Of a stretch of DNA of 64,000 nucleotides, positions 1 to 10,460 are shown one piece after another; the stretch's first letter is position 1; each line of letters begins with the position of its first letter. Made by a program: the position numbers and the translations under genes. Under the pieces are notes generated by a model that was not told the origin of the DNA, did no database searches, and was given only the letters and a program-made list of their open reading frames with translations. The stretch comes from Macrotis lagotis. Lineage: Eukaryota; Chordata; Mammalia; Peramelemorphia; Peramelidae. The DNA is taken from positions 148,771,160-148,835,159 of the forward strand of contig NC_133658.1 of NCBI RefSeq assembly GCF_037893015.1. Direction: 5' to 3'.

Positions 1-84
1 TCCTTTCATATCTTACCTATTGTTCAAAGCTTGACTCACATCCCCCCTCCTCCAGGTATCTTCTTTCCCTTCTGGTACCATAGA

Positions 85-206
85 TTTTATTGTTTCTACT
101 TCAATAATTATAATAAAAACACTATTTCCCAAAGTTGTTGTGAAGCTCAAATAAGATAATAATTGTAAAGCATTAGCCTAGTGCCTTGCACATAGTAAAT
201 ACTAAA
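85..206 (+). repeat. MIR-like SINE, 3' end fragment
   Basis: The end of a MIR-like element is recognisable: 'AAGTTGTTGTGAAGCTCAAATA' is degenerate for the MIR segment on new-allele-free genomes, followed by '...GTGCCTTGCACATAGTAAATAC...AATG'. Bases 1-84 before it show nothing I recognise. Confidence 0.5.
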
Positions 207-209
207 TGA

Positions 210-660
210 ATGATACCTAATTCTTCTTCCTTCTACTTCCTTCTTCTTCTTCCTTCTACTTCCTTCTTCTTCTTCCATCTACTTCCTTCCTCTTCCTTCT
301 ACTTCCTTCTTCTTCTTCTTCTTCCATCTACTTCCTTCTTCTTCTTCTTCCTTCTACTTCCTTCTTCTTTCTACTTACTTCTTCTTCTTCCATCTACTTC
401 CTTCTTCTTCTTCCATCTACTTCCTTCTTCTTCCTTCTACTTCCTTCTTCTTCCTCCTCCTCTTCTTCCTTTTCCTTTTCTTCTTCCTCTTCCTCTTCTT
501 CTTCTTTCTTTTTCTCCTCTTCTTCCCACTCCTCCTCCTTCTTGACCACCACCACCATCACCATCGCTATTCCTGTTACTCCCATTCTTCTCCCTCTCCT
601 TCTTTCTTCTTCTTCTTCTTCTTCTTCTTCTTCTTCTTCTTCTTCTTCTTCTTCTCTTTT
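210..660 (+). repeat. TTC-rich polypyrimidine minisatellite
   Basis: The tract is almost purely C/T on the plus strand. Up to about 450 it is built from variable units of roughly 20-27 bp in which TTC triplets alternate with CTACTTCC or CATCTACTTCC blocks. After that come irregular TTC/TCC triplets with a short ACCACCACCATCACC interruption near 545-562, and a clean (TTC)n run at 600-655. Open frames on both strands here (leucine/serine-rich one way, glutamate/lysine-rich the other) are compositional and not coding. Confidence 0.9.
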
Positions 661-674
661 AAAAAAATATTTAT

Positions 675-798
675 TTAAGGCAATGGCTAAGTTACTTGCC
701 CAAGCTCACACAGCTAGGTAATTATTAAATGTCTGAGGCCACATTAGGTCCTCCTGGCACAAGGGCTGGTGCTCTATTCACTGTGCCACTTAGCTTCC
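675..798 (-). mobile_element. marsupial tRNA-derived SINE, short form
   Basis: Read on the minus strand it runs from a degraded tRNA-like head (complement of GTGCCACTTAGCTTCC) through the segment complementary to AATTATTAAATGTCTGAGGCC to the tail complement of AAGGCAATGG. It is diverged, and no clean target-site duplication was found. Confidence 0.75.
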
Positions 799-1274
799 TC
801 TTTCTTCTTCTTTCTTCTCCTTCTCCTTTTTTTCTCTTCCTCCTTCTCCAGTGGATCAAATGTTTATGTTCTCTTTTTCCAATAGTGTTTTAGAGTCAAG
901 GATCTTCTAAGTCTTCTCTTTTTTCCTCCCATACCACTGCTGCAAGGCACATGGTAGGTACAAGGAAGAAGAAAGAAGAAGAAAGGAGGAGGGAGAGAAG
1001 ATGAATGAATGGTAATCTATAGTATTCTATCTTCTCTTGTCCAGCAACATCTCAAGAACTAGGAAGCTGGCCAAGGGGTTTAAGTACTGACACTCTTTGT
1101 GCTGCTGAAATGCAACCTCTTACATGGAACCATGTTGAACCTTTTGTGACCATGACCCTCAAAGGTATTTAGGGAGAGAAAGGGTTTAGGCTAACTTGTG
1201 GGGGAGGAGAAGAATTCTATTAAATTAAATATAATTGCTTAAGTTTGGAATTTCTTGTTACTTGAGGATAACTT
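799..1274. other. no gene; C/T-rich then unique sequence
   Basis: A short second pyrimidine-rich patch lies at about 796-850 and a purine-rich patch at 963-1000. The rest is AT-rich unique sequence with no supported feature. Confidence 0.5.
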
Positions 1275-1501
1275 ATAACAATAACTGGCATTTATAGAGC
1301 CTTAAGTTTGAGAAACATTAAATAGTTCATCTCACTTGATTCTTGCAATAACCCTTTGAAGTAGGAGCTCATTTTATAGATGAGGAATCTGAGACTGAGG
1401 TAAGTAAAGAGATTTGCTCAGAGTCTTGGAGTCAGAGAAAGCTCAGTACAATTCAGGCACTTTTTAAGTCCAACACTGTCTACTAGGCCATCTGGCTGCC
1501 A
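1275..1501 (-). repeat. MIR-like SINE (antisense)
   Basis: The order of pieces fits an antisense MIR-like core SINE: 'CATTTTATAGATGAGGAATC', then 'GAGACTGAGG', then a degraded 'ACTGTCTACTAGGCC'. Confidence 0.6.
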
Positions 1502-1611
1502 TAGGAACATTGTAGAAATGTCAGTCTTTTTTGTTCAGGATAAAAATTATATTCCTTTTTCTTTGAAAAGGTATTTTCAAGAGATTCTATGGTGTTGTCT
1601 TCTCTCCCTAA

Positions 1612-1850
1612 GGGAAAGCTAGGTGACATAATAGATAGAGTGCTGGGTCTGGAGTCAAGAAGACTCAATTTTCTGAGTTCAAAGCTGTTCTCACACATTT
1701 ACTAGTTGTATGACCTAGGCAAGTCATTCAACCCTGTTTGCTTCAATTGTCTCATCTATCAAATAAAATAGAGAAGGAAATGGCAAATCATCTTAGTACC
1801 AATGCCAAGAAAATTCCAAATGGGTTAACAAAGAGTTGGACAACAAGAAC
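1612..1850 (+). mobile_element. marsupial tRNA-derived SINE, long (MAR1-like) form
   Basis: A tRNA-like head (AGCTAGGTGACATAATAGATAG) leads to 'GGAGTCAAGAAGACTC', a 'GACCTAGGCAAGTCATTC' centre and the long-form tail 'AGAAGGAAATGGCAAATC...GCCAAGAAAATTCCAAATG...AGAGTTGGACA'. The 3' end stops just before the short SINE at 1879. Confidence 0.8.
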
Positions 1851-1862
1851 AAAGTCTTTCTT

Positions 1863-2044
1863 AAGAATTTTTAGTCTCGGGCGGCTAGGTGGCAGAGTGG
1901 ATAAAGCACTGTGCCTGGAGTCAGGAGTACCTTGGTTCAAATCTGATCTCAGATACTTAATAATTCCCTAGCTGTGTGGCCTTGGACAAGCCATTTAACC
2001 CCGTTTGCCTTGCAAAAAACCTTAAAAAAAGAATTTTCTGTCTC
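1863..2044 (+). mobile_element. short-form SINE with target-site duplication
   Basis: The body is 1879-2028, with box-A-like GTGGCAGAGTGG and box-B-like GGTTCAAATCT, ending in TTGCAAAAAACC plus an A-rich tail. It is flanked by 16-bp direct repeats at 1863-1878 and 2029-2044 (AAGAATTTT-nn-GTCTC) that differ at two positions. This is a moderately young insertion. Confidence 0.85.
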
Positions 2045-2699
2045 CTGGACACATCCTTCGTTCACTATTTTCTCACATATCTAAATAAAAAAAATACTCT
2101 CATATATTTGTCTCCTATAAGATGTTCCTTGTGAAATAGAGATAGGGATTTCCATACCTCACCCTATCCTTCCCTATCATGATTCTAGATATAACCTAAA
2201 AGGCCCTCATAATATTTATCTGACAAATAGCTTTCTCCTATGCTCAGCCTTTTCCCTCTTAGAGTCCATGCCTAATGACTAGCTATCCATTCCTTGGCTG
2301 TGAATAATACTTTAATTGGAAAGGTAAAGTACAATATCAAATGCCCTTTTTGTGCCTTGTGAAAGGGCCCTTAAGCTTAGCTTAGTTTGAAGAGCTTAAA
2401 TCAATAACATCAGCCAGTTTCCTAATCACTGGGAATTTAATAATGATCAGGAAAGTGAAAGCCATTGTGGGTCTGATCAGAAGTATTATGGAGACCTTAA
2501 GTCTTAGAAAACAGTTTCCTATCAAACAAATATATTGTTATCATATCAAATGCCACTCAACAGGGTTTAAAATCTTTCTTTAGAGAAAGTATTACAAGGA
2601 GATCTATTTACATTACTGAGCATATTGATAAGTAGTTATGGAGGGCAAGAGAGTATGAGGAGGACTTGAAGAAAGAGGAGGAGGTTTCATGAATTTTAA
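2045..2699. other. unique AT-rich sequence, no gene seen
   Basis: No repeat family, RNA gene or plausible exon was recognised in this stretch. Confidence 0.4.
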
Positions 2700-3355
2700 A
2701 TGCTCAGCTCTCCAACTTTTTGAAGTCAGAAACTTTGCAGTTCCCTCAATACCCCCGATGCCTTAATCTCAACTCTCATGCACGTGCTCCTTCTTTCCAT
2801 CAGGGTGTCAATTACCCCCTGATCTCACTGTTAGCCCAAAATATTCCCTTTCTATTGTCAAGAAATCTGAAATTCCTCCAAACTTCTCACTTTTCCTTAT
2901 GCATCCCATCAGGTGTTAGATCTTCTTTGTGCTACTTCTCCATCTCTCTCAACTTTCTATTTCTTTCCAAATACATGGTCAGCATTCTAGTTCCTGGTCT
3001 CCTGTTGGCCTCCCCATTTTATTCTGCAAACCTTACTCTTCATAGCTACCCAAGTAATATTCCAACTCATAGGTCTGTCCTCTACCCAATAAACACCAGT
3101 AGCTCCCTAACACCTATAGTATTTTGCATTCAAAACTCTATCCAGACTATCTCCAAACTATCTTTGTTGACTTAGTATGTATTCTTCCTCTTTTGGGTTC
3201 TTCCCAGCAAGTCTAGGTACTGTTTATCATACATTCTATCTCCCTTTTCCATGACTTTTCATAGACCATTATCCCCTATGCTACCTTCTCACCTTTGCCT
3301 CTTGGAATACCTAGTTTCTCTTGTCCTTCTTGAAGTGCCTCCCCAACAAATTTAT
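2700..3355 (+). repeat. L2-like LINE 3' region
   Basis: The text resembles an old CR1-superfamily LINE: 'AGGTCTGTCCTCTACCCAATAA' is a degenerate form of a common motif, followed by 'CACCAGTAGCTCCCTA' and 'GCCTCTTGGAATACC'. The matching 3' terminus (GATGCTTAATAAATTCTTGC) appears at 3650-3752 beyond an AT-rich insert. The 151-codon open frame at 2720-3175 lies inside this repeat and is not credible as a gene. The family assignment is by eye. Confidence 0.45.
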
Positions 3356-3650
3356 ACTGTTCTATATACATATACACACATACACATATGTGTATGCATG
3401 TGCATAATACTTTATATTTTATTTTGTATCATTTCATTATCATTTCACAATATTTTGTTTCATATACATATTTATCAACATATTTTGTAATTTGTATATG
3501 TCAAAATATCTTTTATTAAAATGTAATTATATTTAAAATATTAGATTCTAATTATAAAAAATTTATTTCAATACATTTATAAAATATAATTGAAATTATA
3601 TTTAAAACATAATTATATATTTTGTATGGATTTGATTGTATACATAATAT
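3356..3650. repeat. AT-rich low-complexity tract
   Basis: It begins with alternating ATATACACAC/TGTGTATGCA and continues as TA- and TTTA-rich sequence with several near-copies of AAATATAATT. It splits the L2-like element around it. Confidence 0.7.
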
Positions 3651-3752
3651 AGCCCCTGAGAGAACATAAATTCCTTAAAGACATTTGACTTAGATTCCCC
3701 AGAGCCTAGCAGAGTGGCAGATGCTTAATAAATTCTTGCTGATTTATTAGAA
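3650..3752 (+). repeat. L2-like LINE 3' terminus
   Basis: 'CCAGAGCCTAGCAGAGTGGC' followed by 'GATGCTTAATAAATTC' is the recognisable end of the element whose upstream part is at 2700-3355. Confidence 0.45.
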
Positions 3753-3989
3753 AAAGACATTTTATTCTGGCTGTGCCTCTTACTTTCTGTAGTTAGTCTA
3801 GATTCTGAGATCCCATGAGGTATTTTCCAAATTCATCCTCTTTCTAAACCAGAGAAAGTAGTTTCTTCTCTCTAGGAGAGAAAGCAAGGAGAATCAGAGC
3901 TTTCACTTCTATGACTTGTGGCAGCTGACTAGGAACTGGGCAGGAGTGAGAGATTTACTGCCTTTAGAAACAAAGAAATTTATTATCAG

Positions 3990-4185
3990 CCAGCCAATAA
4001 ACATTTACTAAACACTAACACTGTATTAGGCACTGTATTAAGGGTTGAACTTATAAAGAAAGGCAAAAGGCAGTCCCTGCTCCCTAGGGACTCAGTCTAA
4101 AGGGGGAAACAACTAGTAAAAAAAAATAGGCATGAACAAACAATTTATAGGATAAATTGGAAATAATCAAAATAGGGAAGTTATG
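3990..4185 (-). repeat. L2-like LINE 3' end (antisense)
   Basis: 'CCAATAAACATTTACTAAAC', then 'GTATTAGGCACTGTATTAAG', then 'AAAGGCAGTCCCTGCTC' are the antisense terminal motifs of the L2-like family. Comparable copies are near 19525, 23255, 48070, 52690 and at the right edge of the window. Confidence 0.5.
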
Positions 4186-4362
4186 AAATACTGAATAAGT
4201 ATATATTTAATATATTGGGTACCTTCACCCACCCCACCCTATCACATATAAACATCCCTTTGGCTGTAACTATATTCAAAAACAACAGTGAAAGATTTAA
4301 AAACTTGAAGGATTCTGGTAAAATACAGGCTTTGTTTGGTGTAGACTCAGATATTCTCACTT

Positions 4363-4622
4363 TGGTAGCTAGGTGATGCCCTAGTGGGTAGAGCACCAGG
4401 TCTGTGTCAAAAAGAAACATTTTCATGAGTTCAAATATGGCTTCAGACACTTACTGGCTGTGTGACCCTGAGAAAGATACTTAATCCTATCTGCCTCAGT
4501 TTCCACATTTGTAAAATGAGCTGGAGAAGAAACCAGCAAAGCATTCTGGTATCTCTGCCAAGAAAACTCCAAATGACTGATGAAGAGTTAAACATGACTG
4601 AAAAACAACTAACCAACAACTA
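4363..4622 (+). mobile_element. marsupial SINE, long (MAR1-like) form
   Basis: The head is GTAGCTAGGTGATGCCCTAG. The centre has 'CTGTGTGACCCTGAG' and 'TCAGTTTCCACATTTGTAAA'. The tail has 'GCTGGAGAAGAAACCAGCAA...GCCAAGAAAACTCCAAATG...GACTGAAAAACAAC'. It is nearly complete. Confidence 0.85.
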
Positions 4623-4861
4623 AACTCTTCCTTTTAGGAATTAGGAAAACTGTAAGTGGGGCTACAATGGTAGTGTTAGATTCTAGGCCCTTGATTCTTT
4701 CTGAGATAGGACTCCTACAGAAGCCCTCAGGAGAGGGCTCTCTCCCTCCCAGCCCACCATCTCCATCTGTTTTAGGAATGTTTGACTGTACTAAATACCT
4801 TACTGTTTATAGAACTACATAATAACAGGAAACCTTTAAGGTTAGGGTAGGATCCCAGACG

Positions 4862-5046
4862 CAGAACCAGAAGAGATCACTGAGATAATCTAATTGAATC
4901 CCCTCATTTTATAATCAAGGAATCTGAGGCCAAGGGACGCAAAAATACTTGCCCAAGTTAAAAAAAAAATAAGTTTTAGAGGCAAGATTCAAATCCAGAT
5001 GATAGGATACCAAATCTTATGTGGGTTTTCACTGCTCCATACCATC
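4862..5046 (-). repeat. MIR-like SINE (antisense)
   Basis: 'CCCCTCATTTTATAATCAAG', 'GAATCTGAGGCCAAGGGA', 'CTTGCCCAAG' and 'GCAAGATTCAAATCC' occur in antisense MIR order. Confidence 0.7.
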
Positions 5047-5128
5047 TTTATATTTCAATCTTGTATCCAAGGAAAGAAAGTGGCAACATGAATAATACCT
5101 TTTAAAAATCCATTGATTTATAAATTAG

Positions 5129-5340
5129 TTGTAGCTAGATGGTGCCACAGTGAATAGAGAGCCAGGCTTAGAATCAGCAAAATCTGAGTTCAAATCTAGC
5201 TTCAGACACTAACTGCATGACCCTAGACAAGGCACTTAAGTGCTGTCTGCCTCAGTTTCCTCATCTGTAAAATGGGCGTAATGATTGCACATAACTTCCA
5301 GGATGATTTTGAGGATCAAATGAGACAACAGGATTCTTAG
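5129..5340 (+). mobile_element. tRNA-derived SINE with MIR-type tail
   Basis: The head is GTAGCTAGATGGTGCCACAG. The centre is 'CTGCCTCAGTTTCCTCATCT' and the tail 'GATTTTGAGGATCAAATGAG'. The tail is MIR-type, not the long MAR1-like tail. Confidence 0.7.
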
Positions 5341-6136
5341 TTACTCAGCCTATTGTTAACTATTATTATGAATTCATTTATTTATTATTTCCTCTTAATA
5401 AATATTGAATCCTTTGTTTAAAAGAATTTTATGTGAAAATTACTTTTGCATTCCATGCCCATTGACAGTGAGGAGAGATGACCCAGTGGGAAAAGTTAGT
5501 TGGGGATTTTTAAAAAAATTTTACTTAATTGATGTGAATAATCCACAAAGCAGATAATTTGCAGATAGTTAATAAAAATTTAACTGCATCATGCTAAGTA
5601 CATTGCATTTTACAGTGGAGATTCCAGCATTTTAAAACCCCTTATAAAGATTCCTTATTCAATTTATTGTCAACACTTTGTAAATTAATCATATTCTTTC
5701 TGTACCTTTCTCCTCCCTCTTGCTGTCCTTGAGCACTCCACTCTTTACATCCTAACTTGAAAGAAAGAAGAGAAGGAAAGGAATAGAAATGAAAATCTGG
5801 CCATTTTTTGATCACTTGCAAGAGGCTGGTTGGGAGGGAAGGTGGCAGACTCTGTTTAAAATGAGGATTATGTAAAGTAATATCCATGTTATACTTGTTC
5901 CTTTTCTCTAGGGGCAATTAAGAATACAATGAACGGTGAGAATGTCTCTGCAAAAATCTGGAACAATAAATGAAAGAATAAATGGATGGATGAATCAATA
6001 AACAAATAAACAAGATAATAATAGCCTTAGAGATAAGTATCTTAGAGAGATGAATGGTTTGTGATAATAACTAGTGGCACCATTTCCCTCTCCTATGTAC
6101 TCCTAATGTTCCTCCTTAAGCAGGTACGTTATAGAG
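5341..6136. other. unique AT-rich sequence, no gene seen
   Basis: No supported feature. A 91-codon open frame on the minus strand at 5642-5917 has no recognisable domain and probably arises by chance. Confidence 0.4.
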
Positions 6137-6516
6137 ATCATAAGATCAGAGACTTGGAGGTGGAAGAGACTTTGGAGATTTTGTACTTGAAGACTAATTA
6201 CTAAATAAAAAAACTGTATACATAAGAAAAAATCCTCCTTCATTTTTTAATTTTTTTAATTTTTAATTTAATTTAATTTTTTTTGCAAGGCAATGGGTGG
6301 GTTGTCCAAGGCCACACAGCTAAGTAATTATTAAGTGTCTGAGGCCAGATTTGAACTCAGGTACTCCTGACTCCAGGGCTCTATCTACTGTGCTCTATCT
6401 ACCCAGCAGCCCCCTCCTTCATTCTTGAAAGGGACACAAGGTCATTCATGGTAATAAATGGAAAAACTGGGTTTTGAACCCAGATTATTGCTAACAAACC
6501 CCATTCTACTGAATCA
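6137..6516 (-). repeat. MIR-like SINE split by a younger SINE
   Basis: The first part (6137-6233) carries 'AGATCAGAGACTTGGAGGTG'. The second (6424-6516) carries 'GACACAAGGTCATTC' and 'CTGGGTTTTGAACCCAG'. The two halves are in antisense MIR order and separated by the SINE at 6245-6412. Confidence 0.6.
6234..6423 (-). mobile_element. short-form SINE inserted in a MIR-like element
   Basis: The antisense body is 6245-6412, running from T-rich/TTGCAAGGCAATGG to a head ending at CAGCAGCCCC. It is flanked by direct repeats CCTCCTTCATT at 6234-6244 and 6413-6423 (11 bp, identical). Its head carries a local repeat (CTCTATCTACTGTG/CTCTATCTACC). Confidence 0.85.
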
Positions 6517-7061
6517 TAAGAAATTCTCAAAACAATTTAGAAATGAGCTTGCTCTGGAATTCACTTTTAGATCAGGCCACCAGTTTACTTTCATATTTCT
6601 ATAGTATGTGTCCCCCACCAAGATGATTCCACTCTTTTGAGTACAGAGAATGTGTGCTACTCCTGCCCTGAGAGGCAGAATTCACAACATGAAGGTTAAA
6701 GGACAGGCAGAATGAATTAGTTAGATACTGCAATGACCCATTCTCAGTCAATATGCTTCTAAGAGTAATTTTTAGGGTTCAGAGGGCTAGGTGATATTTC
6801 TTTAAATTTCTAGACTATTACAGTTAGCACCCACCTATGCTGGACCTAGAATAATGGAGTTATTCCCTATTTTAGTTATACCAATAATGTACTAACTATT
6901 CTTCCTCTCTTTGGTTTCTTCCCTATTCAATTCATTCTTCAGTAGACTGGCCAAATAATCATAGTAATAAAATACTATTCTTAAATCATTCCCTTATAGT
7001 CATACACACCATCACCATCACCACCACCACCACCACACCAACAACAACAACCCCTACCAAA
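6517..7061. other. unique sequence with a short CAC/CAT repeat
   Basis: No gene seen. Bases 7001-7050 hold a CACCAT/CAC/CAA triplet run. Confidence 0.5.
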
Positions 7062-7672
7062 TACTACTCTAGTGGTTCCTTACTGAATAAAATATAAACT
7101 TCAGATCTTGCTTTTCAGGGCCTTCTATATAGCTCCCCCTGCCCCAATAATTTTGTACTCACACTCTTTACTGTCTTTATGCCCCAGACCAGCTGGATAA
7201 TTATCTAAACCCTGTTCTCATCCTTCTCTCTGCCATATCCATCCCTGCCCTTGCTTATGCTATTCTCCTCTTCCTCAACATCTCCATTAATTAGATCCAT
7301 TCTTCCTCAAGGTGTGACAAATGATGACTTCCCTGATGTTCCTACATCTTTGTACTAGGGAAAAGTGAGCTCCTTTCTCAAATTTCTCATAGCACTATGC
7401 CTAGAATTCCTTTTTGTACTTATCATAGTATCCTAGTATCTAGGGTTTTAGAATTCTAAGATCAGGGATGTGGTTCTAGTCTAATCTATCATTTTATACT
7501 TGAGGAAGGTGGGTCCTAGAAATCTGGTTGTTTGTGTACATCTTCTCCTTCATTACATTTTGAAGCTCCTTGGGAGTGGGGTCTCTGTATTTTTGTAGCA
7601 CTAGTTTCTAGTACAATATCTAGCACAAATAGTAGGAGCTTAAATATCTCTTGAATCAAATAGGTAAACATT
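7062..7672 (+). repeat. L2-like LINE 3' region
   Basis: Same family as 2700-3752: 'GTGGTTCCTTACTGAATAAA' near the start and 'TGAAGCTCCTTGGGAGTGGG...CTAGTACAATATCTAGCAC' at the end. A short antisense MIR-like piece lies at about 7449-7525. Confidence 0.45.
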
Positions 7673-8773
7673 TAGAAGAGATGACAAAAATTAGGAAAGT
7701 ATTGCTGAATGTATTTAACTTTGTGCACATGGTGTTTAGAATGGTAAGTCCTTTGAATTAATTCTAAAACTGTCTGTTTTTTACTCTTACCCCAATAATA
7801 TCAGAGATAATCTTCAGCTTCCCAATAACCAGTTTCTCAAATAGGAACCCTCCCTAACATTCCATATATTTTTTCTTCCACTCACATGATGAGATTACTC
7901 AGGGCACATTTCCTCTGGTCTGTGTATCTCAACAACATTAAAGCAAGCCATCCTTATCCCATCTGCCTCTTGCTGCAGCCATAAACTCAGCATGACAATG
8001 AAAATCAATTAAATAATAAGGCTGTCTGTCCTGACATTGCAGTGCCCTGAAACAGTGATGACTGCTGACCACTTAGAAGCAATGAAAAGTTTCAAACTGG
8101 GAAGAAATTGCATCTCTGCTTTTAAGTTCAATTTCCCTTGTAGCTCAATTTCCTAGACTTGTACTTTGCTTAGGTAAATCAAATTAATATAAGGGGAGGT
8201 ATTGAAGAGGGCAATGAATGAAGCAAAAGAGCCTTAGGAGCTAGAATGTCTCTTACTCTAGAGTCATGGGTGAGAATGCAGAGATACCTTTGTCAAACAA
8301 GTGCACAGTGGCATGAATGGGACATGAGAGCAAAGGTCTTTTCTGTCTGGTACCATCTTTATTATTGCTGTCATGGTGCCCATTTAACAATCCCTATCCA
8401 TCATTCACTCAGTAACTCCAAGAAATTAGCCTAGTGCATATTACAACAGAGCACTGAAGTGCCAATTTCCTCAGAAAGCATTAAGCTATCTTCTGTTACA
8501 CCTCCCCCCTCCTTTACTACTACATTAATGATTTCTCATTTACATCATGGAACAATGAAGTCCATTGACCAATTACAGGAAATTACAGGTGCAGTGTATG
8601 GGTCTTCTATATCCTGACTCCTTTTTTCATGGATACAATAGACTGGAGCTGACTTTATTTTAAATATGCACTTGACTTGTGGTCTACTTATGGATAGGTG
8701 TAGCACAATGTTAGTCTGCACAAAATGCTTGTGGATGTACACATTAATAAATTGGCTGCTTCCCAACATTATA

Positions 8774-8812
<39 letters not shown>

Positions 8813-9087
8813 CTATAAAGTTAAACTTGACAGGTTCTTTTAAGGGATTCTTGCACTTCATAAGCCATGAAAAGAACAGAATATCTCAAAGCATATGACA
8901 CCCTTTCTACTCAAGAAGACATTGAAGCAACTGACCTGGAGTTTTTCCCTTTCTATCTGGTGAACATCCTTTCATTGGTTATCTTACCCAATAAATATAC
9001 TCTTCAGGAGGGCTTTCTTTTTACCATTAACTATTGTAATTTCTGTGACTCAATCGATTGACCAATCTTTATTGAACATTTTATTAG
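7673..9087. other. unique sequence, one candidate conserved block
   Basis: Bases 7900-8140 are complex, repeat-free sequence that could be a conserved non-coding element; this cannot be tested here. (TA)n occupies 8769-8811. Open frames of 62-74 codons here show no recognisable protein features. Confidence 0.35.
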
Positions 9088-9268
9088 AAGGGATCAGAAA
9101 GGGGCAGCTAGGTGGCACAGTGGATAAAGCACCGGCCCTGGAGTCAGGAGTACCTGGGTTCAAATCCGGTCTCAAACACTTAATAATTACCTAGCTGTGT
9201 GGCCTTGGGCAAGCCACTTAACCCCATTTGCCTTGCAAAAACCTAAAAAGAAAAAAAGGGTTCAGAAA
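9088..9268 (+). mobile_element. near-intact short-form SINE with target-site duplication
   Basis: The body is 9101-9255. It shows a clear Pol III promoter: box-A-like GTGGCACAGTGG and box-B-like GGTTCAAATCC. Then come TTAATAATTACCTAGCTGTG, a TTGCAAAAACC end and an A-rich tail. Flanking 13-bp direct repeats (AAGGG-n-TCAGAAA) at 9088-9100 and 9256-9268 differ at one base. It is the least degraded SINE in the window and the best local reference for the others. Confidence 0.92.
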
Positions 9269-9299
9269 ATGTCAAAGCTAAAGGAACAGTTAGGGTTAT

Positions 9300-9412
9300 G
9301 ATGTTCCCAGAAGGAAGTGAATTGCTCAAGATTAAATAAGTAGAAAGTGACATCCAGTCTGCAAATTTCTGAGACCAGTGTTCCTTCCACTACACCATGA
9401 TGCTGTTTTCTG
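9300..9412 (-). repeat. MIR-like SINE fragment (antisense)
   Basis: 'GAATTGCTCAAGATTAAATA' followed by 'GTTCCTTCCACTACACCATG' fits the antisense MIR body. Confidence 0.5.
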
Positions 9413-9475
9413 ACCTTATAATGCTGTCATATTTTTATGTCTTCTCCATGGTGCTTAGCATTCTTCTGAGTCTTG

Positions 9476-9700
9476 TGGAAAAGGCATAGAAATTTAAGAC
9501 ATGTGTTCAAATCTAGCTAAAGACACTCACTAGCTAACTAAAGACACTTACTAGCTGTGTGACCCCAAGTAGGTCACTAACCTCTCTTTACCTTAGTTTC
9601 ATCAACTGTAAAATGGAAATAAGAACCCTACCTTGCAGGATTGTTGTGATGAATAAACAAGATATTTGGAAATTGCTTATTACAATGCCTGCAACATAAA
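9476..9700 (+). repeat. MIR-like SINE with small internal duplication
   Basis: 'TGTGTTCAAATCTAGCTAAA' begins the element and it ends with 'GCAGGATTGTTGTGATGAAT'. Between them the segment CTAAAGACACTCACTAGCTAA is immediately repeated as CTAAAGACACTTACTAGC, a ~25-bp tandem duplication. Confidence 0.65.
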
Positions 9701-9870
9701 ATTAGGCTTATTTCTTTTCCTAGTCATTATCCACAAGGGGCTTACAGTTAGCCATTAAGGAATGTCATGCATATAAGAGTGACATATTCAATGAAGGAAT
9801 AGGATAATATTTATGAAACATGTATAAAAGAAATTAGAGGGCCTGTGAATCAATGGGAGCATGTGAGAAG

Positions 9871-10040
9871 TAGTATGTGCTGGTATACTTGGAGTCAGAA
9901 GACATGTGTTTGAAGTTCAACATTGTCATTTATTAGCTTAGATAATTTGTTTGACCCCTTGGACTGTCAGTCTCCACATCTATAAAATATGGGAATAAAT
10001 TAAATGATTTCCAAAGTCACTTCAAGGTCTAATGTTCAAT
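9871..10040 (+). repeat. MIR-like SINE
   Basis: 'ACTTGGAGTCAGAAGACATG', 'TTTGACCCCTTGG' and 'CTCCACATCTATAAAATATG' keep MIR order. It is diverged. Confidence 0.55.
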
Positions 10041-10239
10041 AATTGTAAGTCTTTATAGACAATTCTTAATACAAAGTAAACAAAATAACAGCAGTTATTT
10101 TTGGCATAGAAATTCATTGAATTTATAAATAAAATCTTTCTTCTTCGAAGGAACTACAAATCCCTCTCATATATATTTATAATATTATTCCTTAGATCTG
10201 TTACTATATTTTATGGAATGGACAGTCAAAATTATCAAA

Positions 10240-10460
10240 GAAATTACAACAGAAAAGCCTTAGAGTTCATTTCATTGACCCTTCTCAGTTTAAAAATGAG
10301 AAAACTGAGGCTCATGTTAAATAATTCGCTCAAGACCACAGAAACTAACTGGCAGTTATTACCTTCAAACACAATCCTCTTTTTTAATAAGAAGGCAACT
10401 AAGTTGTCTTCTTGCCTAAGGCCATATGACTCCTTTATCTCCGGTGTAAAAACTAGGGTT
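10240..10460 (-). repeat. MIR-like SINE (antisense)
   Basis: 'AAATGAGAAAACTGAGGCTC', 'TTCGCTCAAGACCACAG' and 'AACTAACTGGCAG' are antisense MIR motifs. The 84-codon open frame at 10218-10472 lies inside it and is discarded. Confidence 0.55.

Noticed and set aside
210..585. 111-codon and 63-codon frames at the left end
   Set aside because: Products of the TTC-rich minisatellite.
2720..3175. 151-codon frame resembling a gene
   Set aside because: Lies within an L2-like LINE 3' region; no domain, no splice support.
9101..9255. tRNA gene
   Set aside because: The A- and B-box-like motifs belong to a tRNA-derived SINE head with no tRNA cloverleaf and with a SINE tail and direct repeats.
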